A stretch of DNA of 49,355 nt from JAPLNB01 sp964451955 (GTDB lineage Bacteria; Planctomycetota; Phycisphaerae; Tepidisphaerales; Tepidisphaeraceae), in assembly GCA_964451955.1 (NCBI GenBank), contig CAYVKG010000028.1, forward strand, positions 1 through 49,355, in the 5' to 3' direction. Positions within the stretch are counted from its first letter, which is position 1. The number at the start of each line of letters is the position of its first letter. The translations under genes were made by a program, and so were the position numbers. Of this stretch, positions 26,535 through 35,108 are shown in pieces. The notes beneath the pieces were generated by a model, which was not told where the DNA came from, searched no databases, and saw only the letters and a list, made by a program, of their open reading frames with translations.

Positions 26535-27877
26535 TGACACAACCGACAACCCAGGACCCAACGCCTACTAATACGCCCCTCCCGGGAACCATGACAACAC
26601 CTCAGCCCACCAACGACGTCGCCATCAGCGTCACGAACCTCGGTAAGGCCTACCGCCTGTACAAACGCCCCCAGGACCGGCTCAAGCACCACCTGTTCTG
26701 GCGATTCGGCAAAGAGTACGGCCAGGCATTCTGGGCCTTGCGCGGGGTCAATTTCGAGGTCAACCGAGGCGAGGCCGTCGGTGTCATCGGACGCAACGGA
26801 AGCGGGAAAAGCACACTCCTGCAAATGTTGGCCGGAACCCTCCGACCCTCCGAAGGACATATCACCATCAATGGCCGAGTCTCCGCTCTGCTCGAACTCG
26901 GCAGCGGGTTCAATCCCGAATACACCGGCCGCCAAAACGTCTTCCACAACGGCGCTATCCTCGGAATCTCCAACGCCGAAATGCAACGCCGCTTCGACCA
27001 GATCGCCTCCTTCGCCGACATCGGCCAGTTCATGGACCAGCCGGTCAAAACCTATTCGAGCGGCATGTTCGCACGCCTGGCGTTCTCCGTCGCTGTCGCC
27101 GTCGACCCCGACATCCTCATCGTTGACGAAATCCTCGCCGTCGGCGACTACGCCTTCCAGCAAAAATGCGCCACCCGCATGCGACAGATGCGCGACCGCG
27201 GCCTCACCCTCTTCTATGTCAGCCATGGCCCCGATGCCATCAAAAGCATCTGCTCCCGAGCATTGTTCCTCATCGAAGGAAAACCCGCCTATTGGGGATC
27301 AGCCGAACAGGCGGTAGACCTCTACTTCAACTACCTCCGACAACACACCAACAAAGAGGCCATGCAACTCCAATCCGACATCGCAAAACCCGTCGAAATT
27401 AAAAATGCATTGCCCGGACAAATGCGCTATGGCACCGGACATGTCCAGATCGAACGCACCGAACTCACCGATGCGACCGGTCAGCCCTGCCGCGCATTCC
27501 GCTTCGGCGACGACATCACCCTCAACGTCTACATCAGGGCATTCATCCACACCGCGCACCTGAGCGTTTCATACCTCGTCCGCGATCTGACCGGAATCGA
27601 CCTCACCGGCACTACCACCTTCGACGAGCACATCGAACTGCCCGCCATGCCAAAGGACTCCCAGGCAAAGGTCAGCATCCGCTTCCGCAACGTCCTCCGG
27701 CCCGGCAACTACGGCTTCTCCGTGGCCATCAACCGCGTCAGCCTCCGCGATTACTCGGATAATGTGCTCTTCGATCAGATCGACGGTTGCGCCTGTTTCG
27801 TATCAGTGCCCGACCCCGCTAGACCTGTCCATTACAAGTTCCATACCCCGGTCGAGGTGCAATTCAACATGCTGTGA
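26534..27877 (+). CDS. wzt: ABC polysaccharide export ATPase with C-terminal glycan-recognition domain (Wzt)
   Basis: A 447-residue ATPase partner of Wzm. The nucleotide-binding domain has Walker A GRNGSGKST (~residues 92-100), the family motif ALLELGSGFNPEYTGRQN, signature YSSGMFARLAFSVAV, Walker B DILIVDEILAVGD and the H-loop FYVSHG. Residues ~295-447 form a beta-sandwich domain (GTGHVQIERTEL, FGDDITLNVYIRA, LRPGNYGFSVAINR) of the Wzt C-terminal type. In E. coli O8/O9a this domain recognises the terminal modification of finished chains. ATG 26534 overlaps the wzm stop. The recognition domain links this exporter to a chain-terminating modification, and methyltransferases lie just downstream. 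Confidence 0.93.
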   Translation: MTQPTTQDPTPTNTPLPGTMTTPQPTNDVAISVTNLGKAYRLYKRPQDRLKHHLFWRFGKEYGQAFWALRGVNFEVNRGEAVGVIGRNGSGKSTLLQMLAGTLRPSEGHITINGRVSALLELGSGFNPEYTGRQNVFHNGAILGISNAEMQRRFDQIASFADIGQFMDQPVKTYSSGMFARLAFSVAVAVDPDILIVDEILAVGDYAFQQKCATRMRQMRDRGLTLFYVSHGPDAIKSICSRALFLIEGKPAYWGSAEQAVDLYFNYLRQHTNKEAMQLQSDIAKPVEIKNALPGQMRYGTGHVQIERTELTDATGQPCRAFRFGDDITLNVYIRAFIHTAHLSVSYLVRDLTGIDLTGTTTFDEHIELPAMPKDSQAKVSIRFRNVLRPGNYGFSVAINRVSLRDYSDNVLFDQIDGCACFVSVPDPARPVHYKFHTPVEVQFNML

Positions 27878-27899
27878 AACGCCCCCCGCCACGCCCCTC

Positions 27900-28883
27900 T
27901 CACGGCCTGCGCCATAGCCGTGATACCCGGGCAACCAGCTTCTCAAACGCCAACTTGATCAGAAAACGCCCCCCCGCATGCGCCGCCGCCCACCGCGTCA
28001 ACGCCATGCACGGCTCCCCAGGCGCCGGCGACGGCAGACTGCACAACGTCCGATGCGCACTCGAAACCGTCTGCCCCGCCGAAAACGCCGCAAAACGCTT
28101 CGCCCAGTTCTCCCGATGCGTAACAAGCCCCACAAAAGTAGGATAAACCAGATCCTGCCCATTCTTCTTCCGAAACAACGCCACATTCCGCCCGTCATAA
28201 CGCATGCTCGAAATCGTGTCGTGTGGAAGATGAATCACGTGCGCCGCAAAATCACCCAGGTACAGCGCCCCCTGCTTCGCCGCCCGACAATTGAAATCGG
28301 CGTCGTCGTACCCGTAGGCGCCGTCGTATTCGGTGTCGAATAGCCCTACCTCACGAAGAAATGAAACGTGCGCGCCAAAGTTCGAGCCCGGCACCAGACC
28401 CCAGAACGGCAACGGCGACCCCGGCGACGACGACATGCACGAATACGGCTCATGACCCCACATGAAATTCACCGGCCCCGTCCCGTCCGCATTCGCCGCT
28501 TCCAGCCGCGGACCCGTACTGATCACTCGCTCACCACGGTCCAACATCCGCATGTGCGCGGCAATGTGCCCCGGCGCAGGAACGTGGTCCGCATCAAGAA
28601 TAATGACCCGCTCAGTCCGACTCGCTCGCACACCTATGTTCCGCATGCTGTTGATCCGGAACAGCGTCCTCCCCTCACCTTGCGGCAACGCCCGACCAGG
28701 CAACCCCAGAGAACCGCAAAGATCCTTGAAAACCTCCACCGTGTCGTCCGACGAAAAATCGTCAACCAGCAGAATCTCCGACGGCAAAACACTGTTGCCC
28801 GCAAACGCCGGCAAAACAACACCCAATTGCTTCGACCGATTTCGGCTAACCAGAATCACCGTGACTGGTGCAACCTCAGGCAT
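27900..28883 (-). CDS. GT2-family glycosyltransferase
   Basis: A 327-residue GT-A enzyme. It has VTVILVSRNRSKQLGVVLPAF, SEILLVDDFSSDDT, RNIGVRASRTERVIILDADHV (DxD), GLVPGSNFGAHVSFLREVGLFD, and YGYDDADFNCRAAKQGA (an acceptor-side ED-like motif). The C-terminal ~60 residues are helical and basic. Its ATG (28883) directly follows the TAG of the upstream fused methyltransferase gene, so the two are cotranscribed. It converges on wzt with a 22-base gap. Confidence 0.85.
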   Translation of the reverse strand: MPEVAPVTVILVSRNRSKQLGVVLPAFAGNSVLPSEILLVDDFSSDDTVEVFKDLCGSLGLPGRALPQGEGRTLFRINSMRNIGVRASRTERVIILDADHVPAPGHIAAHMRMLDRGERVISTGPRLEAANADGTGPVNFMWGHEPYSCMSSSPGSPLPFWGLVPGSNFGAHVSFLREVGLFDTEYDGAYGYDDADFNCRAAKQGALYLGDFAAHVIHLPHDTISSMRYDGRNVALFRKKNGQDLVYPTFVGLVTHRENWAKRFAAFSAGQTVSSAHRTLCSLPSPAPGEPCMALTRWAAAHAGGRFLIKLAFEKLVARVSRLWRRP

Positions 28884-30536
28884 CTAGCGGCTCTCCTCGG
28901 GCTTGCTCATTCGCAGCATGTGAACCCCTCCCCACTTCTCCAACTGCCCCTCGTGCTCAATCACGTTGCAGTTAGTCACTATTAAGCCGCAATCCCTGAT
29001 CTCCCCGTCGTGAGCCTTCACAAAATCCACAATCGCTCGACTCACGGCTTCGTTCGTCGCGTCATGCACCAGCACAACCGCATCCCGGGCCGCAATCGGG
29101 AAAACCCCTTCCAGGTCGTTCACCGTCGCCTGATACGAGTGGTCGCCATCCACCAAAATCATGTCGAATGGCCCGCCGGCAATCTCGCACGCCTTCGGCA
29201 GCATCTGCGGAGATGGACCTTGCACAAGCGTGAAACGGCTCCCAATCGCACTGGCCGTCTGCTCCGTTATCAGCCGCAGTGGATCAACACCATACGCCGC
29301 GCCCTCCCTCAAATCATCCAACGCCGCCGATACCAACATCGCTGAACCACCATGACAGGTCCCGATCTCCAGATATCGCTTCGGCCCAAACGCAAACGCC
29401 AGACCGTACAGAAACACCCGCTCCTGCGGACTCATCAGCGCAGGTGCAAGATACACCTTCCTGAATGACTCCGGCCGCGTCTCCAACATCTTCCGAAAAT
29501 CCTCTGAAATCCCCGTGATCGGAATGTTGTACTCAAGCCGATCCGCCCCCGATGACGCCGCCGCAGCCGTTGATGCCGTCGCAACGGGCGCCGACGCGGC
29601 AACCGCGCACGCCGCCGCCGGCGGAACGACCGGCGCAGGCATCGCCGCAACCTCCGGCGCCATTGGCTTCCCGCGAAGCCCACGCCAGAGCCTCAGCGCC
29701 TTCCGCGGCAGATAAAAAAGCCCCACGCGATTGCAGAATCGAATGATGCGCCACGCTAGTGACGCCTCAATCTGCATGATGTTCCCTTCCAGCCAATCAA
29801 CCTTGTGCGACAACGCAAGTGCTCTCTGCTCCGACGCCGCCAAACGCTGCGCCATCACCCCCACCTCGTGCATGACTCCGGCGGCGCGATCCAGACTTTC
29901 CTTCCTCGAGGCCTCGATCGCGTCCGCAGGATACCCATGCGACAACTGCAGCCCAAGTGCGCCGGCAACGTCCCGCGGGTCCTCCTTCGACAAAACAACG
30001 CTCAGATAATCCCGGGCATACGCGTCCAGAAACAGCCGCCCAGCTCGCGCCACCGGCAAACGAAAGTCCTCCACCTCCCACAGCGACAGGTGCGCTTCAT
30101 ACGGGTTGCCATATCGCTCGCCTTGCTCAAACCCCTTGCCAATCGGAATGTTGATCAGAACGTACTTGGACTTCGCCAATGCAACGTCCAGCAACTCCCT
30201 CGCTTCGCCCTTCTCAAAGTGCTCAAGCACGTCGCCGAATATCATCAGATCGTACGGCCCCGGCAACTGACGCAGAAGATCCCTCGCGTCACCAAGGTGC
30301 ACCTTGTTGTAGAACCCCCTATGCCACGACTGAATGCTGTCCTTGAACGCCTCAATCCCCTCTACCTCAATCTGCCAGGTCGAAGGGTGAATACGCTCCT
30401 GCCAAAGCTCGCAAAACTCGCGAGTCAGCGCGCCCCATCGCCCAAAACCGACGCCCACATCCAATACCCTCCTTGGATTGATCCGCATGATCGCTTCGAT
30501 GCAGAACGGGATGGTCTGCCAGTTGCTCGTGCCCAT
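28884..30536 (-). CDS. Fused protein: two SAM methyltransferase-like domains joined by an Ala/Pro linker
   Basis: A 550-residue protein. The first domain (residues ~1-200) has RRVLDVGVGFGRWG and YDLMIFGDVLEHF, a class I SAM-dependent fold. A short coiled-coil stretch follows, with a SLAWRIIRFCNRVGLFYLP segment of the kind often found in glycan-locus proteins. A low-complexity Ala/Val/Pro linker (~295-335) comes next. The second domain (~385-520) has YLEIGTCHGGSAML, FDMILVDGDHSYQATVNDL and VLVHDATN, matching the Methyltransf_24/CmcI-like family. Methylation of a glycan or its precursor fits the locus. ATG 30536 is preferred to the TTG 30557. It lies seven bases after the preceding gene. Confidence 0.8.
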   Translation of the reverse strand: MGTSNWQTIPFCIEAIMRINPRRVLDVGVGFGRWGALTREFCELWQERIHPSTWQIEVEGIEAFKDSIQSWHRGFYNKVHLGDARDLLRQLPGPYDLMIFGDVLEHFEKGEARELLDVALAKSKYVLINIPIGKGFEQGERYGNPYEAHLSLWEVEDFRLPVARAGRLFLDAYARDYLSVVLSKEDPRDVAGALGLQLSHGYPADAIEASRKESLDRAAGVMHEVGVMAQRLAASEQRALALSHKVDWLEGNIMQIEASLAWRIIRFCNRVGLFYLPRKALRLWRGLRGKPMAPEVAAMPAPVVPPAAACAVAASAPVATASTAAAASSGADRLEYNIPITGISEDFRKMLETRPESFRKVYLAPALMSPQERVFLYGLAFAFGPKRYLEIGTCHGGSAMLVSAALDDLREGAAYGVDPLRLITEQTASAIGSRFTLVQGPSPQMLPKACEIAGGPFDMILVDGDHSYQATVNDLEGVFPIAARDAVVLVHDATNEAVSRAIVDFVKAHDGEIRDCGLIVTNCNVIEHEGQLEKWGGVHMLRMSKPEESR

Positions 30537-30543
30537 GAAACGA

Positions 30544-31779
30544 CTACTTCCTTTCAAGAATGCGCATCAGGTTCGCGTGGAACGCCGCCTCCGTCCTTAA
30601 CGCGGCATCGCACTGCCGCAATGCCGCGTCCAACTCCCCGCGAGTCCGCGCTACCAGGCCCGCCTGCGCGGCAATCTGTGTGTCCCGCTGCGCCAACGCG
30701 TCCTTCAGTACTTGGTTATAGGCCCGAATATCAGACACGATCTGGTCCAATGCCGCCCGCTCCACGCGAGTCCGCTCCAGCTGACGCTGCAAATCCGCAA
30801 CCAGCAACCGCGATTCACTCAGATCCTTGCACTTCTGCTCCAACTGACGCTGCAGATCCGCCGCAACACCATGCGCCTCCTCCAGCTTACCTCGCTCATC
30901 CTCAACCTGACGCCGCAACTCCACCGCCGCCGAGCGAGCCTGATTCAGCTCGGCCACATTCCGCTCCACCTGCCGCTTCAGGTCCCCAACCTGAACGCGA
31001 CACTGCTCCAGCTCCGACAAACGCTTCTCGACTTCGGCCTTGGCCGCCGCTGCACTCGCTTCCGCCTGCGCGAGCATCTTCTGACCGTCACGCATGCCCT
31101 GTAGCGCACTGGCCTCCACCTCAAACAGCCGATCCGAAATCGCATCCGCATGCGGAAGCGGTCGCCCTCCATCCAACACCGCCCGGTACACACACTGCAG
31201 CGAGCCGTACCGCGGCAACTTCATCACCGGAACACCAAGCTCACTGTAAATCCGCTCAATCGGATGCGCCCAACAACCATCGTGCGCATCGCACGTCAGA
31301 TGCGGCTTGTCCGTCGGGAGATTCTCAATGTGCAACACGTGCCACCTGGCAACACGCACCAGATCCTTGATCACCATCGCCACGTCGTCCGGGTGAATGT
31401 GGATCAGCACACTGGCCGTGAACACGATGTCAAAGCTCTTGTCCTCGTACGGCAACGGACGAAGAGCGTCTATCAGACGCACATGCCCGCTGAAATAACC
31501 TCCGTCAATCAGATTCCGGCCATTCTCCAGCATCGTCGGGCTCGGATCGCATCCGTAAACCTCCAGACCAGGAATCTTCCTCAGATAATTCAAATGGCGG
31601 CAAAAACCACACCCGAACTCCAATACCCTCGCAGGTGCCGCAAGACTAAAATACCCGCTCAAAAACGCTTCGTGGATCGTGTAATACGGAATCGAACGAC
31701 GCCGACGTTGATACTCATCAAACCAGTCATGACCATGCTCGGCCCACCATTTCTGGTTCGGCCTCAAAATAGCATCCAT
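30544..31779 (-). CDS. SAM-dependent methyltransferase with long C-terminal coiled coil (possible chain-length ruler)
   Basis: A 411-residue protein. The N-terminal ~215 residues form a class I methyltransferase: VLEFGCGFCRHLNYL (SAM-binding), VYGCDPSPTMLENG, FDIVFTASVLIHIHPDDV. Residues ~220-400 are an uninterrupted coiled coil containing about four exact 21-residue repeats starting at residues 266, 287, 308 and 329 (DLKRQVE, ELRRQVE, DLQRQLE, DLQRQLE). In E. coli O9a, WbdD carries a methyltransferase and a coiled coil that sets O-antigen chain length, working with a Wzt that has a C-terminal recognition domain. This gene sits beside such a Wzt. No kinase domain is visible here. ATG 31779 has AGGGTG seven bases upstream. 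Confidence 0.82.
   Translation of the reverse strand: MDAILRPNQKWWAEHGHDWFDEYQRRRRSIPYYTIHEAFLSGYFSLAAPARVLEFGCGFCRHLNYLRKIPGLEVYGCDPSPTMLENGRNLIDGGYFSGHVRLIDALRPLPYEDKSFDIVFTASVLIHIHPDDVAMVIKDLVRVARWHVLHIENLPTDKPHLTCDAHDGCWAHPIERIYSELGVPVMKLPRYGSLQCVYRAVLDGGRPLPHADAISDRLFEVEASALQGMRDGQKMLAQAEASAAAAKAEVEKRLSELEQCRVQVGDLKRQVERNVAELNQARSAAVELRRQVEDERGKLEEAHGVAADLQRQLEQKCKDLSESRLLVADLQRQLERTRVERAALDQIVSDIRAYNQVLKDALAQRDTQIAAQAGLVARTRGELDAALRQCDAALRTEAAFHANLMRILERK
30781..31032 (-). repeat. Four tandem 63-bp units encoding 21-residue coiled-coil repeats
   Basis: On the plus strand CTGACGCTGC occurs at 30781 and 30844, CTGACGCCGC at 30907, and CTGCCGCTTC at 30970, all spaced exactly 63 bases. Each unit is three heptads, so units can be gained or lost without breaking frame or coiled-coil register. 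A degenerate fifth unit lies upstream in the protein (residues ~245-265). Confidence 0.85.
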
Positions 31780-31955
31780 AGGCCAGCACCCTATTAGAAA
31801 CCGACCACTCCAGTCGCAATCCGCGGCCAGAATTGGCAGAGATTACCGACACGGTCGCTGGGCGTAAAGGCGATTCCTATCGACTTGCCCCCACCCTCAC
31901 CACACCGTATCATGCCCCGGCGTTTTGCGGCTACACGATCGACCTGCCAGATACC

Positions 31956-33977
31956 ATGGCCCATCCCATTGCCACCATCGGGTTTGTCACCAGCGAACTG
32001 TTCCCCGTCACACGCGGCGGAGCCGGAATGCTCCTCTATCTCTCCGCCCGTAACCTGCTCGGCCGCGGACACGCCGTCCATTTCCTCCTCGACGCGCCAA
32101 ACCAGATGGCCGATGCCTTCCGCCGCGAACACCAGCCAAATCTCCCCAACCCCAATAACCTGACGCTCACCACCATCGCCGAACTGCTCGGCTCGCCCGC
32201 CCCCTCCGCCATCGGACCCGCAACTTGGTATCAGCAGAAAAGCCAACAGTGGTATCTCGCCACACGCGCCTGGCTCGCTCGCTACCGCATCGACGTCATC
32301 GAATACCCCGATTTCTACGGCTTCGGACACACCGCCATCGCCGCCCATCGCTGGGCAGGACTCGGCCCATCATCCCAGTTCGTGATCCGACTGCACACAA
32401 CCATGGAACAACTCCAGGAACAGGAAATCGGCTGCTATGTCGACCGCGCCGCACTCTTCATGCAGGAACAGGAACGAGCCGCCCTCCACAACGCCGACGC
32501 CATCATGGCACCATCACGGTCCCGAGCCGACGCCACCGCCACCGCCTATGGCCTGGCCCCCGAAAAGATGATCATCAGCCCCCCCGTTGTTGACAGCGAG
32601 ACCATCACCCCCGGAGGTTCCTGCCCCCGAGACACCATCCTCTTCGTCGGCCGGCTCTTCCACGTCAAAGGCGCCGACATCTTCGTCGACGGCGCCGTCC
32701 ATCTCCTCGAAACAACCTCCCTTGATCCTCGCATCCGCTTCGTCCTCATCGGCTATGACTCGAATATGGCGCCGGGCCTCAAACCCTTCGAACTCTACCT
32801 CCGATCACGCATCCCGCCTCGCCTCGCCGACCGGTTCCAATTCACCGGACAAATCAAACTCTCCGAAGTCGGCGACTGGCTCCGCCGCTCGCTCTGCTAC
32901 GTCTGCCCCTCACGCACCGAGAGCTTCGCATATACCGTCCACGAAGCCGCCGCCGCAGGCGTCCCACTTGTCCTCACAAACATCGACGGCTTCGCCGATT
33001 ACTTCCAACATGGCGAGAACTGCCTCAAGTTCGACGGCAGCGCAGGCGACCTCGCGTCTAAGCTGTCCCTGTTGCTCAGCAATCAATCCCTGCAATCACG
33101 GCTAGCGCGTCGCCAGGTCCTCGTGACCGAACCACTCGGTAACAGCTACGAACAGACCGCCGCCCGCGCTCATGCCCCCAACACACACACCCCCCACGAC
33201 ACCCCGCCCGCCTTCATCCCAGTCGCCATCATCCTCAAAACCAACGCGACTCCCAGGCCACCACGCTTTGCCCCCGCTGAGCAGGCCATCCGCGCCGCTT
33301 GGCCACACGCCACCATCCTCCACCTTGACCCGACTACCGACTCGGCACGACAAACAATCCCCTTGCTCGGACGCCTGTGGTCCGTCGCCGGCCAGCCGAC
33401 CACCAACCATGCCGCCCTCCTCTGCCTCGATTCCGATCAGTTCGACCCCGATTACCTGCGAGCCGCTTTGCACGCTATGGCCACCCACCCGGAACTCGGG
33501 TCGGTCAGCCCTTTCGCCGTTCCCGATCACGCCAACCCCGCCTACCTCTGCGAACCGCTCGACGTCCAACTCGCCGTTTGGCCATTGCTCCATGACGCCG
33601 CCCTCACACGGTCCCTCCTGCGAACAACCCCGGGCATCTGGCTCGGCGATCTCTTCGACCGCCGGGTCGAGGCCTACGGCGAAATCGACTACCTCTGGCA
33701 ATTGCAGGACCGGAAACTGGCCGCATATCAATGGCCCCACGCTTGCGCCGCCCTTGCCGACACCGATATCCTCCTCAACGATAACGCCATCCTTCAAAGC
33801 ATCCTCTTGCGCGGACGAAACCCCCTCCGCATGGCCAGCCAAAGCCGTTTCCTCCCCCAGATGTTGGCCAAAAAAACCACCGAAACACTCGTCGTCACCC
33901 CACAGCCGCCTGTCGCATCACCACCGCCAACAATCATCAACAAACTCCTCCGCCGACTTAAGAAATACCTGCCTTGA
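31956..33977 (+). CDS. GT4 glycosyltransferase fused to a C-terminal GT2-like domain
   Basis: A 673-residue protein. Residues ~1-430 form a GT4 enzyme: IGFVTSELFPVTRGGAG, DVIEYPDFYGFG, ILFVGRLFHVKGADIFVDG, and SRTESFAYTVHEAAAAGVPLVL (donor site). After an Ala/Pro/His/Thr-rich linker (~440-455) comes a ~200-residue GT-A-like domain with ALLCLDSDQFDPDYLRAAL (a DSD in the DxD position) and LGSVSPFAV. Its N-terminal strand is weak, so the second domain may be degenerate or structural. ATG 31956 is chosen as the start of the Rossmann strand; the frame to 31833 shows no family similarity. It is divergent from the coiled-coil methyltransferase gene. Confidence 0.82.
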   Translation: MAHPIATIGFVTSELFPVTRGGAGMLLYLSARNLLGRGHAVHFLLDAPNQMADAFRREHQPNLPNPNNLTLTTIAELLGSPAPSAIGPATWYQQKSQQWYLATRAWLARYRIDVIEYPDFYGFGHTAIAAHRWAGLGPSSQFVIRLHTTMEQLQEQEIGCYVDRAALFMQEQERAALHNADAIMAPSRSRADATATAYGLAPEKMIISPPVVDSETITPGGSCPRDTILFVGRLFHVKGADIFVDGAVHLLETTSLDPRIRFVLIGYDSNMAPGLKPFELYLRSRIPPRLADRFQFTGQIKLSEVGDWLRRSLCYVCPSRTESFAYTVHEAAAAGVPLVLTNIDGFADYFQHGENCLKFDGSAGDLASKLSLLLSNQSLQSRLARRQVLVTEPLGNSYEQTAARAHAPNTHTPHDTPPAFIPVAIILKTNATPRPPRFAPAEQAIRAAWPHATILHLDPTTDSARQTIPLLGRLWSVAGQPTTNHAALLCLDSDQFDPDYLRAALHAMATHPELGSVSPFAVPDHANPAYLCEPLDVQLAVWPLLHDAALTRSLLRTTPGIWLGDLFDRRVEAYGEIDYLWQLQDRKLAAYQWPHACAALADTDILLNDNAILQSILLRGRNPLRMASQSRFLPQMLAKKTTETLVVTPQPPVASPPPTIINKLLRRLKKYLP

Positions 33978-33979
33978 CC

Positions 33980-34855
33980 TCATCTCCTCATAATTACAGT
34001 GCCGTCCTCCAGCCGTATCCAACTCTCAACATCCGATGACCCCTCACTGAGCCGAATGACCCGCGCGCCCCGTGCAAAACCCGCTCGCCCATACGTGCCA
34101 TAACCCGTCGCGCGGCCGTAGCACAACCGGATGCCCCCAAGAACCCCTTCATAGTCGTTGATGTGATCGTGGCCAACGAACACCGCTCTGGCGGACGACC
34201 GGCAAAGGGCCCCAAAAAAACCGCTGTTCACCTTCGGACAACAGACCGCTTCGTGCTTCTCTCCCCGGCATCCTCCTCGGTCCCACACATCATTAAACTC
34301 GGGAAACGGAATGTGGAAAAACACCAGGCTCGGCACGAGCAGCGACGCCGACATCTCCCGATACCACTCAATCTGCTCCGCCGTGATCCACGCATAACCC
34401 CCGACTTCCGCCGGAGCGTAGCTGCCGGAGTCGATCAAGTAGAGCGCCGCCGCTGGATCGCCATCCCCGACCCCGCTCACCGGAATAACGTAATCGCCGG
34501 CGCACGAAACCCGCGACGGCGCCATCGACATCGAATACCTTCGCTCAACCGCCAGAAGCTCTTGCCGCGTCAGCGGACCTTCGTCGTCGTGATTCCCAAA
34601 TACCGACGCAAAACGAATCCCCCGCGATTCCATCGGCTCAACAATCAATCCAAACGACCCCGCCGGGTCAACGCATCTCTTGCCTTCCAGCAAGTCACCG
34701 GTCAGCACAACCAGATCCGGACGTTCCACATCCAGAACCATGTTCATCAGATCCAGCGTGCGAACATCGTCAGCATCGCCATTGCTGTAGTGAAGATCCG
34801 TGAACTGAACAATCGTGAACGAGCCGTCGGATCGAAACCTCACGCACACTGCCAT
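33980..34855 (-). CDS. Calcineurin-like metallophosphoesterase
   Basis: A 291-residue enzyme with the dimetal phosphoesterase motifs in order: FTDLHYSN (Asp20, His22), LTGDLLEGK, FGNHDDEG, FFHIPFPEF, and FVGHDHINDY. The layout matches Dcr2/PhoD-like members with a C-terminal RLEDGTV strand. The substrate could be a phosphate ester, nucleotide or phospholipid. No signal peptide is seen with ATG 34855; GGAGG sits only three bases upstream, so the start may be off (TTG 34879 is in frame). It is tail-to-tail with the GT4-GT2 gene and is not obviously part of the glycan pathway. Confidence 0.87.
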   Translation of the reverse strand: MAVCVRFRSDGSFTIVQFTDLHYSNGDADDVRTLDLMNMVLDVERPDLVVLTGDLLEGKRCVDPAGSFGLIVEPMESRGIRFASVFGNHDDEGPLTRQELLAVERRYSMSMAPSRVSCAGDYVIPVSGVGDGDPAAALYLIDSGSYAPAEVGGYAWITAEQIEWYREMSASLLVPSLVFFHIPFPEFNDVWDRGGCRGEKHEAVCCPKVNSGFFGALCRSSARAVFVGHDHINDYEGVLGGIRLCYGRATGYGTYGRAGFARGARVIRLSEGSSDVESWIRLEDGTVIMRR

Positions 34856-35108
34856 GATCCTCCATTTGACGGCATCCAACTCCCCGTTTCAAACCGCTTT
34901 AATATCCAATCGGCCGACAACCCATCACCATCGCCTCCACCATACCCTTGACATGCCACTCACGCCCCGACAGAAAACCTCCCCCGCAGCCGCAAACGCC
35001 CGTCATACAAAACCCGCCTGTCGGAAATGCCCGGCGCCCGGCCAACCACATCGCCCCGCATACAACCGCATCCGCCATTGCATCGGCCCCCGGCAAACAA
35101 AACCACCT

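Noticed and set aside
30781..31032. Regular repeats considered as a CRISPR array
   Set aside because: The 63-base units are in frame, encode coiled-coil heptads, and have no unique spacers.
29805..31370. 521-codon open frame on the plus strand across the methyltransferase genes
   Set aside because: It is antisense to two well-supported genes, is rich in Arg/His/Pro/Ala as expected from GC-rich shadow frames, and shows no domain.
34899..35096. Small Gly/Met-rich frame between the phosphoesterase gene and gyrA
   Set aside because: No ribosome-binding site, no signal, and composition typical of a GC-rich non-coding frame.
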